Origin: Saprospiraceae bacterium | GTDB lineage: Bacteria; Bacteroidota; Bacteroidia; Chitinophagales; Saprospiraceae | Assembly (NCBI GenBank): GCA_017995875.1 | Contig: JAGOIB010000032.1 | Coordinates: 1-17,074 of the forward strand | DNA: 17,074 bases | Direction of reading: 5' to 3' | Shown here: in pieces, positions 6,901 to 13,700 of the stretch | How the letters are laid out: every line of letters starts with the position of its first letter | How positions within the stretch are numbered: position 1 is the first letter of the stretch | Translations under genes and position numbers: made by a program | The notes under the pieces: generated by a model | The model's database searches: none | The model's input: only the letters and a program-made list of their open reading frames with translations | Told to the model about the DNA's origin: nothing

Positions 6901-9776
6901 GTAATATTTAAACTGCAACTGTTTCCGCAATTAGGTATAGCTGAAATCTGTTGTGCGCTGCAGGCAGCATTACCAACATCCGTTACTACAAAATTATGCG
7001 ATCCGCCATCTCCATTGACAACGACCGGAATCGTTAGTTGCCCTAAAGTTGAATACGTAAAGGGTGAGCCATTGATTGGAGTTCCATCCTGTGTGACCTG
7101 AAAGCCTTGTCCACTCGTATTGGAATATTGTATGACCATTGTTCCATTGGCTGTCCCTTCATTACAGGAAGACAGCACATGTATGACGCCTGACATACCC
7201 ACGCCTCCTGGTGCACCATGCGGAATACAGTAGTAGGGAAAAGTACCTGTAGCATTAAGGAGTAAAGACCATGTGGATCCCTGACTCAGTAATCCGGAAT
7301 TAAATGCATTCGGGCCTGTTGCAGCATCAGAGGTGACGGTGTGTGGAATCACACCAACCCAATTAAAATTAAGTGTGTCACCAAGGTTAATGGTGATCTC
7401 TGCAGGCGAAAACTGAAAATCCTGTACCTCTATCTGATACGAGACAGGAGTGCCAAAACTCAACTGATTGATCAGGATGTTGCATGGTAGAGAACAATCC
7501 GGTGTTACAACAGAAGCTGTATCTGCACACATTACGTTGGCAGCATCTGAAATGATAATTGTATGTGTCTGACCATCACCCTGTATTGACACCTGGGCAC
7601 TTGCATTATTGTAATGGAACGTTCCGACACTCTGACCATCTACTGTCACCACATACAGCGAGTCATTGTTCATACCGGTTACATTGAGCAATACTGAAAC
7701 CAAACTATCTATGCATCCTCCGATAATTGCAGGGTTTAAGGAAACCACACATGTTGGATTCCCGCCACCACTGCAATCCGGAGTTACCACACCCACATTA
7801 GCATTGCAAGTCATATCAAGTATGTCCTGCACGACGATATTATGATTAGCCCCATCTCCCGCTACAAGGATAGAAGCTGACTGTGCCGTTCCTGGCACGT
7901 AAGAAAAAGTACCTTCACTATTGCCATCGACAAGGACATTGTATCCTGTGGCACCACCACTGACTATATCAAACCGGACCTGAACGGTCGTCTGCCCGAA
8001 TTCATTACAGGCAGGTAACACATGTATTGTTCCCGACATTCCTACTCCACCTGGTGCTCCGTGTGGAATACAGTAATACGGATGAACCCCTTCTGCTAAG
8101 AGAGGGCTTGTATACGTTGCACCAGCATTCATAAGCCCGCTATCCCAGCTATTGGGCCCAGCGATATCATCTGATGTAGATGTGTGGGCTATGGCACCTG
8201 TCCATATCCATTGCACTACATCACCAATTGAAATATTAATCGTGTTAGGATTAAACTGAAAATCTTCAACATTAACTGTATGAATGACACCGGTAGGGCC
8301 ACCGCTACCATTAGAAACTGTTGCTACAAGATTAGTGATTGTACATGGTAGGTTGCAATCAGGCGTGACAGTGTTAGTGATAGTTGCGCACGTAGGATCA
8401 GTATCATCCGTTATTTCGATCGCATGGCTCAATCCATCCCCCGGTAGTGTAATAGTAACGGTCGTTATATTTCCGGTATAAGCATGAAATGAATTTGGCC
8501 CTCCATCAATGTTTACATTAAATCCTGTTCCTCCATTAGCAACAGTAACGGTGAGTGATGCAGTTACATTCAGATTTGTACAAGTACCATAGTTTCCTAC
8601 CGAACCTGAAATAGAACATACAGGATTTCCTCCGCCCTGACCACAATCCGGAGCATTATAGATCATCTGAAGATCGCAGGTTGGAACCGCTACATCTCTT
8701 ATCACCAGATCATGGAGTATCCCATCACCAGCAATACTAATATTTACACTTTGCGCGCCGACACCACTGTATGAAAATGGACTGCCTGGCACGGCCATGT
8801 TATCCCAAAGGACATTAAATCCCTGATTGTTCGCGACTGTAGTATTGAAGGTGATATGCAGATTAGTCGTTGTGCCCGATGGACAGTTTGATAAAATCTG
8901 TCCACTCATTCCAACACCATTAGGCCCACCATGCGGAATACAATAATAGTTGTGTGTTCCTGGGTCATGGATATTCACGTCAAAAGATGAACCCGCTCCT
9001 ACCACTCCGGAATTCCAGCTATCTAACCCATTTGCCGCATCCGAGGTCGTACTGTGTCCTCCACCTGCCCAGGTGAAGTGAACTACATCTCCCAGGACAA
9101 TCGCTACGGATTGAGGAGAAAAAAAATTGTCATTGACCTGTATAGTATGTGTCACTCCAGCGGCGTAATTAACATTAAGCGCGGATAGAAAACAATCCGA
9201 TGAACAGTCATCTGTTGTAATTTGAACAGATGCGTTACAGGTTTCTATATCTCCTGATTGAACAGTGATTGTGTGCTGTAAACCATCACCAGCAACCAGA
9301 ACTATCATGTTAACGGGATTTTGGGCATCGATTGGAAATGGGCCCCCGGGAACATTCTGACCATCAATGTTGATATCAATATCCTGCGCATTGTTATAGA
9401 TGTCCGTCACATTGATTGTAACCGGAACCTGACCCTGGGCATTACAGGCACCCTGAGAATATGTGAGGTTAAAGCCACATATCTCGATCCTGATTTCAAG
9501 CGTAGATTGACATCCACTTTGTGTCGTAATGGTAAGATTGACTCTGTATCGATCCGGTTCTGGAAATGTATGTGTTGGGTTTTGTTGTGTTGAAGTCGTA
9601 TTATCATCAAAATCCCAGAACCATGACGTAATCGGATCTCCGGAGGCATGGGTAGACTGGTCAATAAAATGGATCGTCAGACCGGTATTGTCAAAGGTGA
9701 AGAGGGCATTGCACGTTTGTGCATCCGACTTTGCTATCAGCAGGAGAAAGCCTATAAGTATTGAGATTGCCTTCAT
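3924..9776 (-). CDS. Giant secreted six-cupredoxin protein with PKD domains and T9SS sorting domain
   Basis: The product is 1950 residues. Order: signal peptide (1-19, SDA then Q); PKD domain (about 20-100, WDFDDN); six cupredoxin domains at about 195-298, 478-590, 765-871, 1048-1153, 1237-1343 and 1427-1533; three more PKD domains (about 1614-1696, 1697-1774, 1775-1856; FGDG motifs); T9SS sorting domain (1865-1950, APNP to IIVQ). Every cupredoxin keeps all four type 1 copper ligands at fixed spacing, H-x37-C-x2-H-x7-M: H241/C279/H282/M290, H531/C569/H572/M580, H812/C850/H853/M861, H1094/C1132/H1135/M1143, H1284/C1322/H1325/M1333, H1474/C1512/H1515/M1523. About ten beta-sandwich units of roughly 80-95 residues (GDG..H.I...D....C.A....PDC) separate them. 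No trinuclear HxH/HCH motifs occur, so it is not a multicopper oxidase. Likely role: extracellular electron relay or copper binding; the role is inferred. First gene of the minus-strand block. Confidence 0.93.
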   Translation of the reverse strand: MKAISILIGFLLLIAKSDAQTCNALFTFDNTGLTIHFIDQSTHASGDPITSWFWDFDDNTTSTQQNPTHTFPEPDRYRVNLTITTQSGCQSTLEIRIEICGFNLTYSQGACNAQGQVPVTINVTDIYNNAQDIDINIDGQNVPGGPFPIDAQNPVNMIVLVAGDGLQHTITVQSGDIETCNASVQITTDDCSSDCFLSALNVNYAAGVTHTIQVNDNFFSPQSVAIVLGDVVHFTWAGGGHSTTSDAANGLDSWNSGVVGAGSSFDVNIHDPGTHNYYCIPHGGPNGVGMSGQILSNCPSGTTTNLHITFNTTVANNQGFNVLWDNMAVPGSPFSYSGVGAQSVNISIAGDGILHDLVIRDVAVPTCDLQMIYNAPDCGQGGGNPVCSISGSVGNYGTCTNLNVTASLTVTVANGGTGFNVNIDGGPNSFHAYTGNITTVTITLPGDGLSHAIEITDDTDPTCATITNTVTPDCNLPCTITNLVATVSNGSGGPTGVIHTVNVEDFQFNPNTINISIGDVVQWIWTGAIAHTSTSDDIAGPNSWDSGLMNAGATYTSPLLAEGVHPYYCIPHGAPGGVGMSGTIHVLPACNEFGQTTVQVRFDIVSGGATGYNVLVDGNSEGTFSYVPGTAQSASILVAGDGANHNIVVQDILDMTCNANVGVVTPDCSGGGNPTCVVSLNPAIIGGCIDSLVSVLLNVTGMNNDSLYVVTVDGQSVGTFHYNNASAQVSIQGDGQTHTIIISDAANVMCADTASVVTPDCSLPCNILINQLSFGTPVSYQIEVQDFQFSPAEITINLGDTLNFNWVGVIPHTVTSDAATGPNAFNSGLLSQGSTWSLLLNATGTFPYYCIPHGAPGGVGMSGVIHVLSSCNEGTANGTMVIQYSNTSGQGFQVTQDGTPINGSPFTYSTLGQLTIPVVVNGDGGSHNFVVTDVGNAACSAQQISAIPNCGNSCSLNITQATVTPCNGNTVTLTIGFTSNQIAATYNVYKDGLKLNPTPLMTDNIGTGLYSTMVVGNNITSLLSVQFMENASCADTQSVIIPSCGGPCLISDFEVGQHGTSHVVEVKDFVFSPSQLDVLLGDTVRFEWTGVIPHTTTSDAFVGINTWNSGLHGQGTTYDVVITSTGNFPYYCQPHGGPGGIGMSGVIHVLDTCEQNKWLTNMSFNVSAGSPLGYNVFADGVKITDTPILYDNPVGFNDEIIHLPGDGGWHLITIQDVETGFCAFTQPVQSSICGVGCSVLNLTANTGNNIIHTVEVRDFDYFPSHFTIGAGEKIRFVWIGDIPHTVTSDAVTGPEVWNSGLLGNGAFYELVINTPGVHPFFCIPHGGPGGIGMSGSITVLPPCTDNTENVQLSFEVTNGSLQGYNLFVDGMLYGNNPRQYDDRMGENEVVIPYPADNSQHIITIQDLLNTICAASDFFTTGTCSAECQLSGLDYFTGNGRRHEVQVRDFNFDPANLEIELGDTIHFNWTGSIPHTVTSDASSGIDVFNSGLLGQGSSYDLVIKENGIHPYYCIPHGAPGGIGMAGTINVTDPCADGSVYVDFQFFGTGPGPSYDVINSGNVVIYDRSYQPGGIQHFTLGLPAQGQTHNIQVTDNGPDDCMTSIVLDSFDCSDPCFLVRSQFRYDINYSTLDIFFEDKSRGDIVSWNWNFGDGTTSTIQNPHHVFSEAILYEVCLTVMDMNGCTEQFCDKIRLGADVCQASFTYAQEGLDLVFYNTSDVSNPEVSATWIFGDGSSSTQYDSAFHSFASGIFEVCITVTSSGCVNTQCQLIDLTDPCLALRAGFVSQVEEGNPLSYQFTDMSSGPVGSRLWGFGDGQISTDINPLHVYAATGIYTVCLLTMDIDGICINSDCRSLFVGTTGIGFGEIQFDKLTVAPNPVSMWDGQIQLSGFDLNNLGLEAHIFINDINGVVIANKKVILEKTLQISTPEMPGLYYLQVVSERNRYGAMIIVQ

Positions 9777-10095
9777 GAACCGGTTTTGTTTATTGTTATT
9801 GACAAAACAACGGTATCAACCCTGTATTTCGCAATGACTGATGCCGAACCAGCCAATTGTCATGACGAGCGGGAGATTTTGAAGAGCCGTATTACCTTGA
9901 ATGAAATGCTATTATCATAGTTCTATAAAATAGAGTCGATCTGATTTTAGTCCAGATCAACGAAAATGGAATGTGGTGTCTTTATTCAGGAAAGTTTCCT
10001 GATGATCCCACAATAAGGCCTGCTCATCCTTTTTACCCTACCATGTTCATCTATCTTCAATAGTTTTACACACATTCTGTTAGTCTCCGTTTAGT
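9777..10095. promoter_or_regulatory. Divergent intergenic region between the cupredoxin operon and the thioredoxin/cytochrome pair
   Basis: This 319-nt stretch separates two divergent units and must hold both promoters. No exact TAnnTTTG box is present. The nearest are TACCGTTG on the minus strand (9815-9808; a TTG lies about 16 nt upstream of it) for the giant gene, and TAGTTTTA on the plus strand (10061-10068) for the thioredoxin gene; each has one mismatch and neither has a convincing -33 partner at the usual distance. I see no tandem repeat, strong hairpin or operator-like palindrome. Shared control of the two units is an inference from the layout. Confidence 0.3.
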
Positions 10096-10608
10096 ATGGC
10101 AAAATCATTGTGTATTTTCCTTTTTCTGCTAATGATCACCTTTCAGGGCATCGCTCAGAATTCCTGGAATGTGTATGTGTTTATCGGAGAGGATTGCCCA
10201 ATCTGTAATTATATGGGCAAGCCACTGAGTGAATTGGCGAAAAAATATGGGGACAGAGTTGATTTTCACGCCGTCTTTCCTTTGAAAAACAGCAATTACA
10301 AGACTTCTCAACTTTTCAAACAACAATATGAAATGTTGTCTTTTGAAACCTTGCTTGATAAAGATCAGAACTTGACAAGAAAACTAGGAGCCACCGTAAC
10401 TCCCGAGGTAGTCATCACGGACCAAATGGGTGCAGTGCATTATAGAGGCCGGATCAATAACGCATATTACGCTCCGGGAAAAATGAAACACAGTTCGATT
10501 AAAAATGATCTTGATGAAGCGCTCACCACTTTATTACTGGGAGGTGCAGTCGCACAGCCCTGGCCATCACCGGTTGGCTGTTACATCACCATGAATGTCA
10601 GTCGCTAA
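10096..10608 (+). CDS. Exported thioredoxin-fold (redoxin) protein with CPIC motif
   Basis: The product is 170 residues with a signal peptide at about 1-20 (GIAQ). The thioredoxin-type active site is CPIC at residues 34-37, following the strand VYVFIGED; TPEVV supplies the cis-proline region and is followed by YRGRINNAYY. The pattern TPEV..T..G...YRGRI(D/N)..Y with a later GC(Y)I near the C-terminus matches the redoxin domain that in many bacteria is fused N-terminally to a cytochrome c/PHM-like monooxygenase chain. Fused relatives, as I recall them, often have only one active-site cysteine (CPIS); here both are present, so disulfide chemistry is possible. The gene overlaps the next by 14 nt, so the two products probably act together in the periplasm, for example in reducing cysteines for haem or copper insertion. 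That role is inference. Confidence 0.85.
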   Translation: MAKSLCIFLFLLMITFQGIAQNSWNVYVFIGEDCPICNYMGKPLSELAKKYGDRVDFHAVFPLKNSNYKTSQLFKQQYEMLSFETLLDKDQNLTRKLGATVTPEVVITDQMGAVHYRGRINNAYYAPGKMKHSSIKNDLDEALTTLLLGGAVAQPWPSPVGCYITMNVSR

Positions 10609-12133
10609 ACAAATTCTATTTTTTAGCCTTGTGCTTTCCGTTTTGTCAACTGAAGCGCAAGTGCCTACCTATTGGCAGGACATCAAGCCGATCCTGGAGA
10701 GAAATTGTGTCCAATGTCACCAACCAGGGGATATCGGTGCCATGCCACTCACAAACTATGAGGAGGTCAGCACCTATGGATCGATGATTCAATATGTCAC
10801 CTCTGCAAAATTGATGCCTCCTTGGTATGCGGATACCAGGTATAGTCACTTCTCCAATGAACAGATCTTAAGGGAAACAGACATTAAAAAAATCAGCGAC
10901 TGGGTTTCTAATGACATGCCTTTAGGCCCTGTCGAAAATGTTGACTCTGGCTATATTGAAATCCCGATGGATACAAACCAAAGGGTACCTGATCTCGTGA
11001 TTTCTATGGCCGAAGCTTTTGAACAATATGGTGTTTATATGGACCAGTATCAGGTCTTTGTTCTTCCGACACATCTTGCTGAGGACACCTGGATAGATGG
11101 GATAGAATTTATGGCTGGTAATAAAAAGATTGTTCGTTTTGCTGAAATCTCTATTGAAGATTCAGCTGGATATGACTCCCTTGATCGCTGGGATCCACGA
11201 TATGGATATTATAGTTTTGGTGGATTGGGTAAAACACCAGATGCTCCTTTTTGGTATACCTGGTCACCTCAACAAAAGCCAACTTTTTACAAACAGGGAT
11301 CTGCAAAGTTTTTACCAAAAGATGCGAGACTGATTGTCCACATGCATTATGGACCAACAGGTCGTCCTCAAACAGACTTGTCAAGTATACGACTTTATTT
11401 CTCCGATAAAAAAACAGAACAATCTATTACCACCGTTCCATTGATCAATCCATATCGACTTCTTGGTGATTCATTGTTTATTCCTGCTGATACCAAAAAA
11501 ATATTTCATGCTGCTTATACACTCCCTTATGAAATTCAACTGATGAGTCTTATGCCCCAGGCAAATCTTTTTTGCCGGTCCTGGGAAGTGTATGCGATAC
11601 TCCCGGGTCAAAGAGAACCCTTAAGGCTTCTTAAAATAAATGACTGGAACATTAATTGGAAACAAACGTATTATTTAGCCGACCGGGTAATATTACCTAA
11701 AGGAACTGTGCTACACGCTTTAGCACAGTATGATAGTACACTCGATAACCCATGCAACCCTTCGGACAAGCCTATTGCTGTCACATGGGGTGCTCATTTA
11801 TTTAGTGAGCTATTTTATGTTCATTTTGAATTTACAACACCAGCCATTGCTTCTTCGGGAGTGGAGATTTTGGTGGCACCAGTGACAAGTGATTCCGTGT
11901 TGAAAGTCCTGGTGAATTTGGACAAAACAGCTTCCTACGAAATACGTATCAGCTCGCCAATGCTGGATGATTATTTGATCATTAGCAATGGAAAATTAAA
12001 AAAGGGAAACAACACCTTTGTTCAGGACATCAGCTCATTACCGGGAGGTAACTATACAGTGCAAGTCATGGATCATCATCAACACCTGGTGGCCGAAAAA
12101 ATAGTTGTCAAGCTGCCTGCTAAAGGAATGTAA
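10595..12133 (+). CDS. Cytochrome c fused to a degenerate PHM-like copper monooxygenase domain
   Basis: The product is 512 residues with a signal peptide at about 1-21. A cytochrome c domain follows: CVQCH at 38-42 and Met74 in LMPPWYAD, then the helix ISDWVSNDMPLG. From about 140 the chain aligns by eye with the copper type II, ascorbate-dependent monooxygenase (PHM-like) fold: the D-x-AG block near 160, HMHYGPTGRP at 249-258, the NINWKQTYY strand, LPKGTVLHALAQYD and a WG..x.SEL segment near 399-406. Ligands are largely gone. The expected HH pair (as in VVHHV) is R181-F182, the expected HxH (as in PHMHLLG) is Q322-A323-N324, and the expected Met (DEM) is L406. Only the H249-M250-H251 region persists. 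It therefore probably works as a haem protein with a structural or binding PHM shell, not as a hydroxylase. A C-terminal beta domain (about 420-512) resembles T9SS-linked sorting tails only loosely. Coupled to the thioredoxin-fold gene by a 14-nt overlap. Confidence 0.85.
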   Translation: MSVAKQILFFSLVLSVLSTEAQVPTYWQDIKPILERNCVQCHQPGDIGAMPLTNYEEVSTYGSMIQYVTSAKLMPPWYADTRYSHFSNEQILRETDIKKISDWVSNDMPLGPVENVDSGYIEIPMDTNQRVPDLVISMAEAFEQYGVYMDQYQVFVLPTHLAEDTWIDGIEFMAGNKKIVRFAEISIEDSAGYDSLDRWDPRYGYYSFGGLGKTPDAPFWYTWSPQQKPTFYKQGSAKFLPKDARLIVHMHYGPTGRPQTDLSSIRLYFSDKKTEQSITTVPLINPYRLLGDSLFIPADTKKIFHAAYTLPYEIQLMSLMPQANLFCRSWEVYAILPGQREPLRLLKINDWNINWKQTYYLADRVILPKGTVLHALAQYDSTLDNPCNPSDKPIAVTWGAHLFSELFYVHFEFTTPAIASSGVEILVAPVTSDSVLKVLVNLDKTASYEIRISSPMLDDYLIISNGKLKKGNNTFVQDISSLPGGNYTVQVMDHHQHLVAEKIVVKLPAKGM

Positions 12134-12137
12134 TTTT

Positions 12138-13361
12138 CTATTCTGTCACAGGGACTATCGCCTTCCATTCTGATTCATAGGTACCTTGATTTAATACCAA
12201 ATTGAATCCCTTACCAATTCTACTGATTAATGTTTTGTTTTCTGCCATGGTCAAACCTTCTCCTTCATAGGTAACAAGAAGATCACTGCCATATTCGCCA
12301 TATTTTACTGTTATCGTTTTTCCCTGATAGGCCATGATAAACCTGTTGTTATATTCTTCATTAATGTGTTGTACACTATCTGCAGCGATTTGTAAATCAT
12401 TTTGCACAAACGTTGCCAGATGGGTTAACATAGCTTCGCTGACGGGATCGAGAATATATTTGTATCCCTGGTAACGCTCATAGAAAACAATTCCTTTGCG
12501 GTAGGGTTTTTTATCCAGCGTTCTCAATTGCAATCTCATCGATCCGGAATCTTGTTGCTTCCATTCAAAATAATCATTGATCCATTCGGAAGATATCCTG
12601 GATACATCTTTTACATATAACGAGTCTTTGTCAAAAGGTACAGCATACGTTGTTCCCGCTTTGAAATCATAACAGATCAATGCATAATGATTAAGCATAT
12701 AGTCCTGTTCATCTTGCTTGAACGCACAATAGACCACCTGGGTGCCGTCCGGAGAAAATGCTGCTGCACTGCGTTGATCTATGAAGTACCCATCCACTTG
12801 TTCATTATTGGTATTGAAGGGGAATAGGTCAAACGTTTTAGTATCCAATACAACAGCATGTGTGATGGCCATATATCTTCCCCCCGAAAGTTCTACTTCT
12901 TTATCCGCTTGATCAGAACTGTATACTTCACGATACATTCCGGGTTGCCCCTCTTCACTATCAAGCCATTGGATAGACGCAAAATCAGATCCTTGTTCGA
13001 AGAGTACCTTGATCACGGGCTTATCATTCTCAAGTGTGACCAGGTATAGACTTTGGCTGCCAAGAATTAATGATGGTGTTGGTGCATCTTTTAAATAAAA
13101 CACACGCCATATGCCTGGCAGGCCTGTGTTTGTTTCAAGATTGTCGCTTATTGTAAGTGGTTCCCCTTTGTATTTAACTGCATAAGAGATTGTTGTTTGG
13201 TCGACCATACCATAATTGCTATTATATGTCTTACCGGTCTGTGTGATGGTTTCAATAGTAAAAGGGCCAACATCACTCGAAATGATCGTATTGACAGGTG
13301 CTTTGTTACAGCCAAAAAGACCCAGTATGAATTGCAGCATAAAGAGGTGATGGATTTTCAT
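12138..13361 (-). CDS. Lipoprotein of unknown function
   Basis: The product is 407 residues. The signal ends in GLFGC, giving lipidated Cys18, so it is likely membrane-anchored. I do not recognise the family. The chain is mostly beta-strand-like with turn motifs, and the AFSPDGTQVVY segment at about 201-211 is typical of WD40/TolB-like propeller blades; the C-terminal 120 residues (YKYILDPVSEAMLTHL onward) look more helical, then strand-rich. No haem or copper motif is present. The stop codon lies only 4 nt from the stop of the convergent cytochrome/PHM-like gene, so termination of each must occur within the other gene. An exact -7 box lies about 46 nt upstream of its start. Confidence 0.8.
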   Translation of the reverse strand: MKIHHLFMLQFILGLFGCNKAPVNTIISSDVGPFTIETITQTGKTYNSNYGMVDQTTISYAVKYKGEPLTISDNLETNTGLPGIWRVFYLKDAPTPSLILGSQSLYLVTLENDKPVIKVLFEQGSDFASIQWLDSEEGQPGMYREVYSSDQADKEVELSGGRYMAITHAVVLDTKTFDLFPFNTNNEQVDGYFIDQRSAAAFSPDGTQVVYCAFKQDEQDYMLNHYALICYDFKAGTTYAVPFDKDSLYVKDVSRISSEWINDYFEWKQQDSGSMRLQLRTLDKKPYRKGIVFYERYQGYKYILDPVSEAMLTHLATFVQNDLQIAADSVQHINEEYNNRFIMAYQGKTITVKYGEYGSDLLVTYEGEGLTMAENKTLISRIGKGFNLVLNQGTYESEWKAIVPVTE

Positions 13362-13406
13362 TTGTATAGTCTATGATCCTAAACGGGAGGTGTTGCGTTT
13401 ATTTGG

Positions 13407-13414
13407 CAAACATA
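13407..13414 (-). promoter_or_regulatory. Bacteroidota -7 box upstream of the lipoprotein gene
   Basis: On the minus strand this reads TATGTTTG, an exact match to the Bacteroidota TAnnTTTG element, 45 nt upstream of the ATG at 13361. A clear TTTG -33 box is not visible at 19-21 nt; the nearest is TTTC at 16 nt. Confidence 0.5.
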
Positions 13415-13473
13415 GAAAGAAAGAAATTGTGAAAAGTCTTTATCCTGAAATTGAAACTTTCTCTATAACTACT

Positions 13474-13554
13474 GACTGAAGACTGAAGACTGAAGACTGA
13501 AGACTGAAGACTGAAGACTGAAGACTGCTAACTGCTAACTGCTAACTGCTAACT
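13474..13554. repeat. Two abutting heptanucleotide tandem arrays
   Basis: Seven exact copies of GACTGAA (13474-13522) run into four exact copies of ACTGCTA (13524-13551), finishing with a partial ACT. Both heptamers contain ACTG, and the switch occurs inside one shared GACTG. There are no spacers, so this is not a CRISPR. The period of seven is not a multiple of three and no gene crosses it. Copy number is likely to vary between strains by slipped-strand mispairing. Confidence 0.95.
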
Positions 13555-13561
13555 TTCTTCT

Positions 13562-13569
13562 TACCTTTG
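13562..13569 (+). promoter_or_regulatory. -7 box of the tRNA-Arg gene
   Basis: TACCTTTG is an exact TAnnTTTG match ending 7 nt before the first tRNA base, the distance expected if transcription begins at or next to the mature 5' end. The -33 region falls inside the ACTGCTA array and has no TTTG. Confidence 0.6.
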
Positions 13570-13576
13570 CGATGCT

Positions 13577-13648
13577 GGTCCCGTAGTACAACGGATAGTA
13601 TGTAGGTTTCCGGAACCTAAGATTGGGGTTCGATCCCCCGCGGGACTA
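13577..13648 (+). tRNA. tRNA-Arg (anticodon CCG)
   Basis: A 72-nt cloverleaf folds by hand. The acceptor stem GGTCCCG pairs with CGGGACT (one G-T at the end), the D stem GTAC with GTAT, the anticodon stem TAGGT with ACCTA around loop TTCCGGA, and the T arm TGGGG with CCCCG around TTCGATC. Anticodon CCG reads CGG (Arg). The discriminator is A; the full CCA is not encoded (ACA follows the stem). A terminator follows directly. Confidence 0.95.
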
Positions 13649-13650
13649 CA

Positions 13651-13690
13651 AATAAAAAAAGACTGCCGATGTCGGCAGTCTTTTTTTATT
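13651..13690. terminator. Bidirectional intrinsic terminator
   Basis: A 19-bp perfect inverted repeat with a 2-nt loop (TG) has GACTGCCGA as its GC-rich core, flanked by seven A on one side and seven T on the other. Either strand therefore gives a stem followed by a U-run. It ends the tRNA-Arg transcript (+) and the outer-membrane-type gene (-) that stops at 13701. Confidence 0.9.
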
Positions 13691-13700
13691 GATTGGGTTA

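Noticed and set aside
3924..9776. Giant protein as a multicopper oxidase or copper nitrite reductase
   Set aside because: The cupredoxin domains have type 1 ligands only. The HxH and HCH motifs that hold the trinuclear or type 2 centre are absent.
13474..13554. Short CRISPR array
   Set aside because: The repeat units abut with no spacers.
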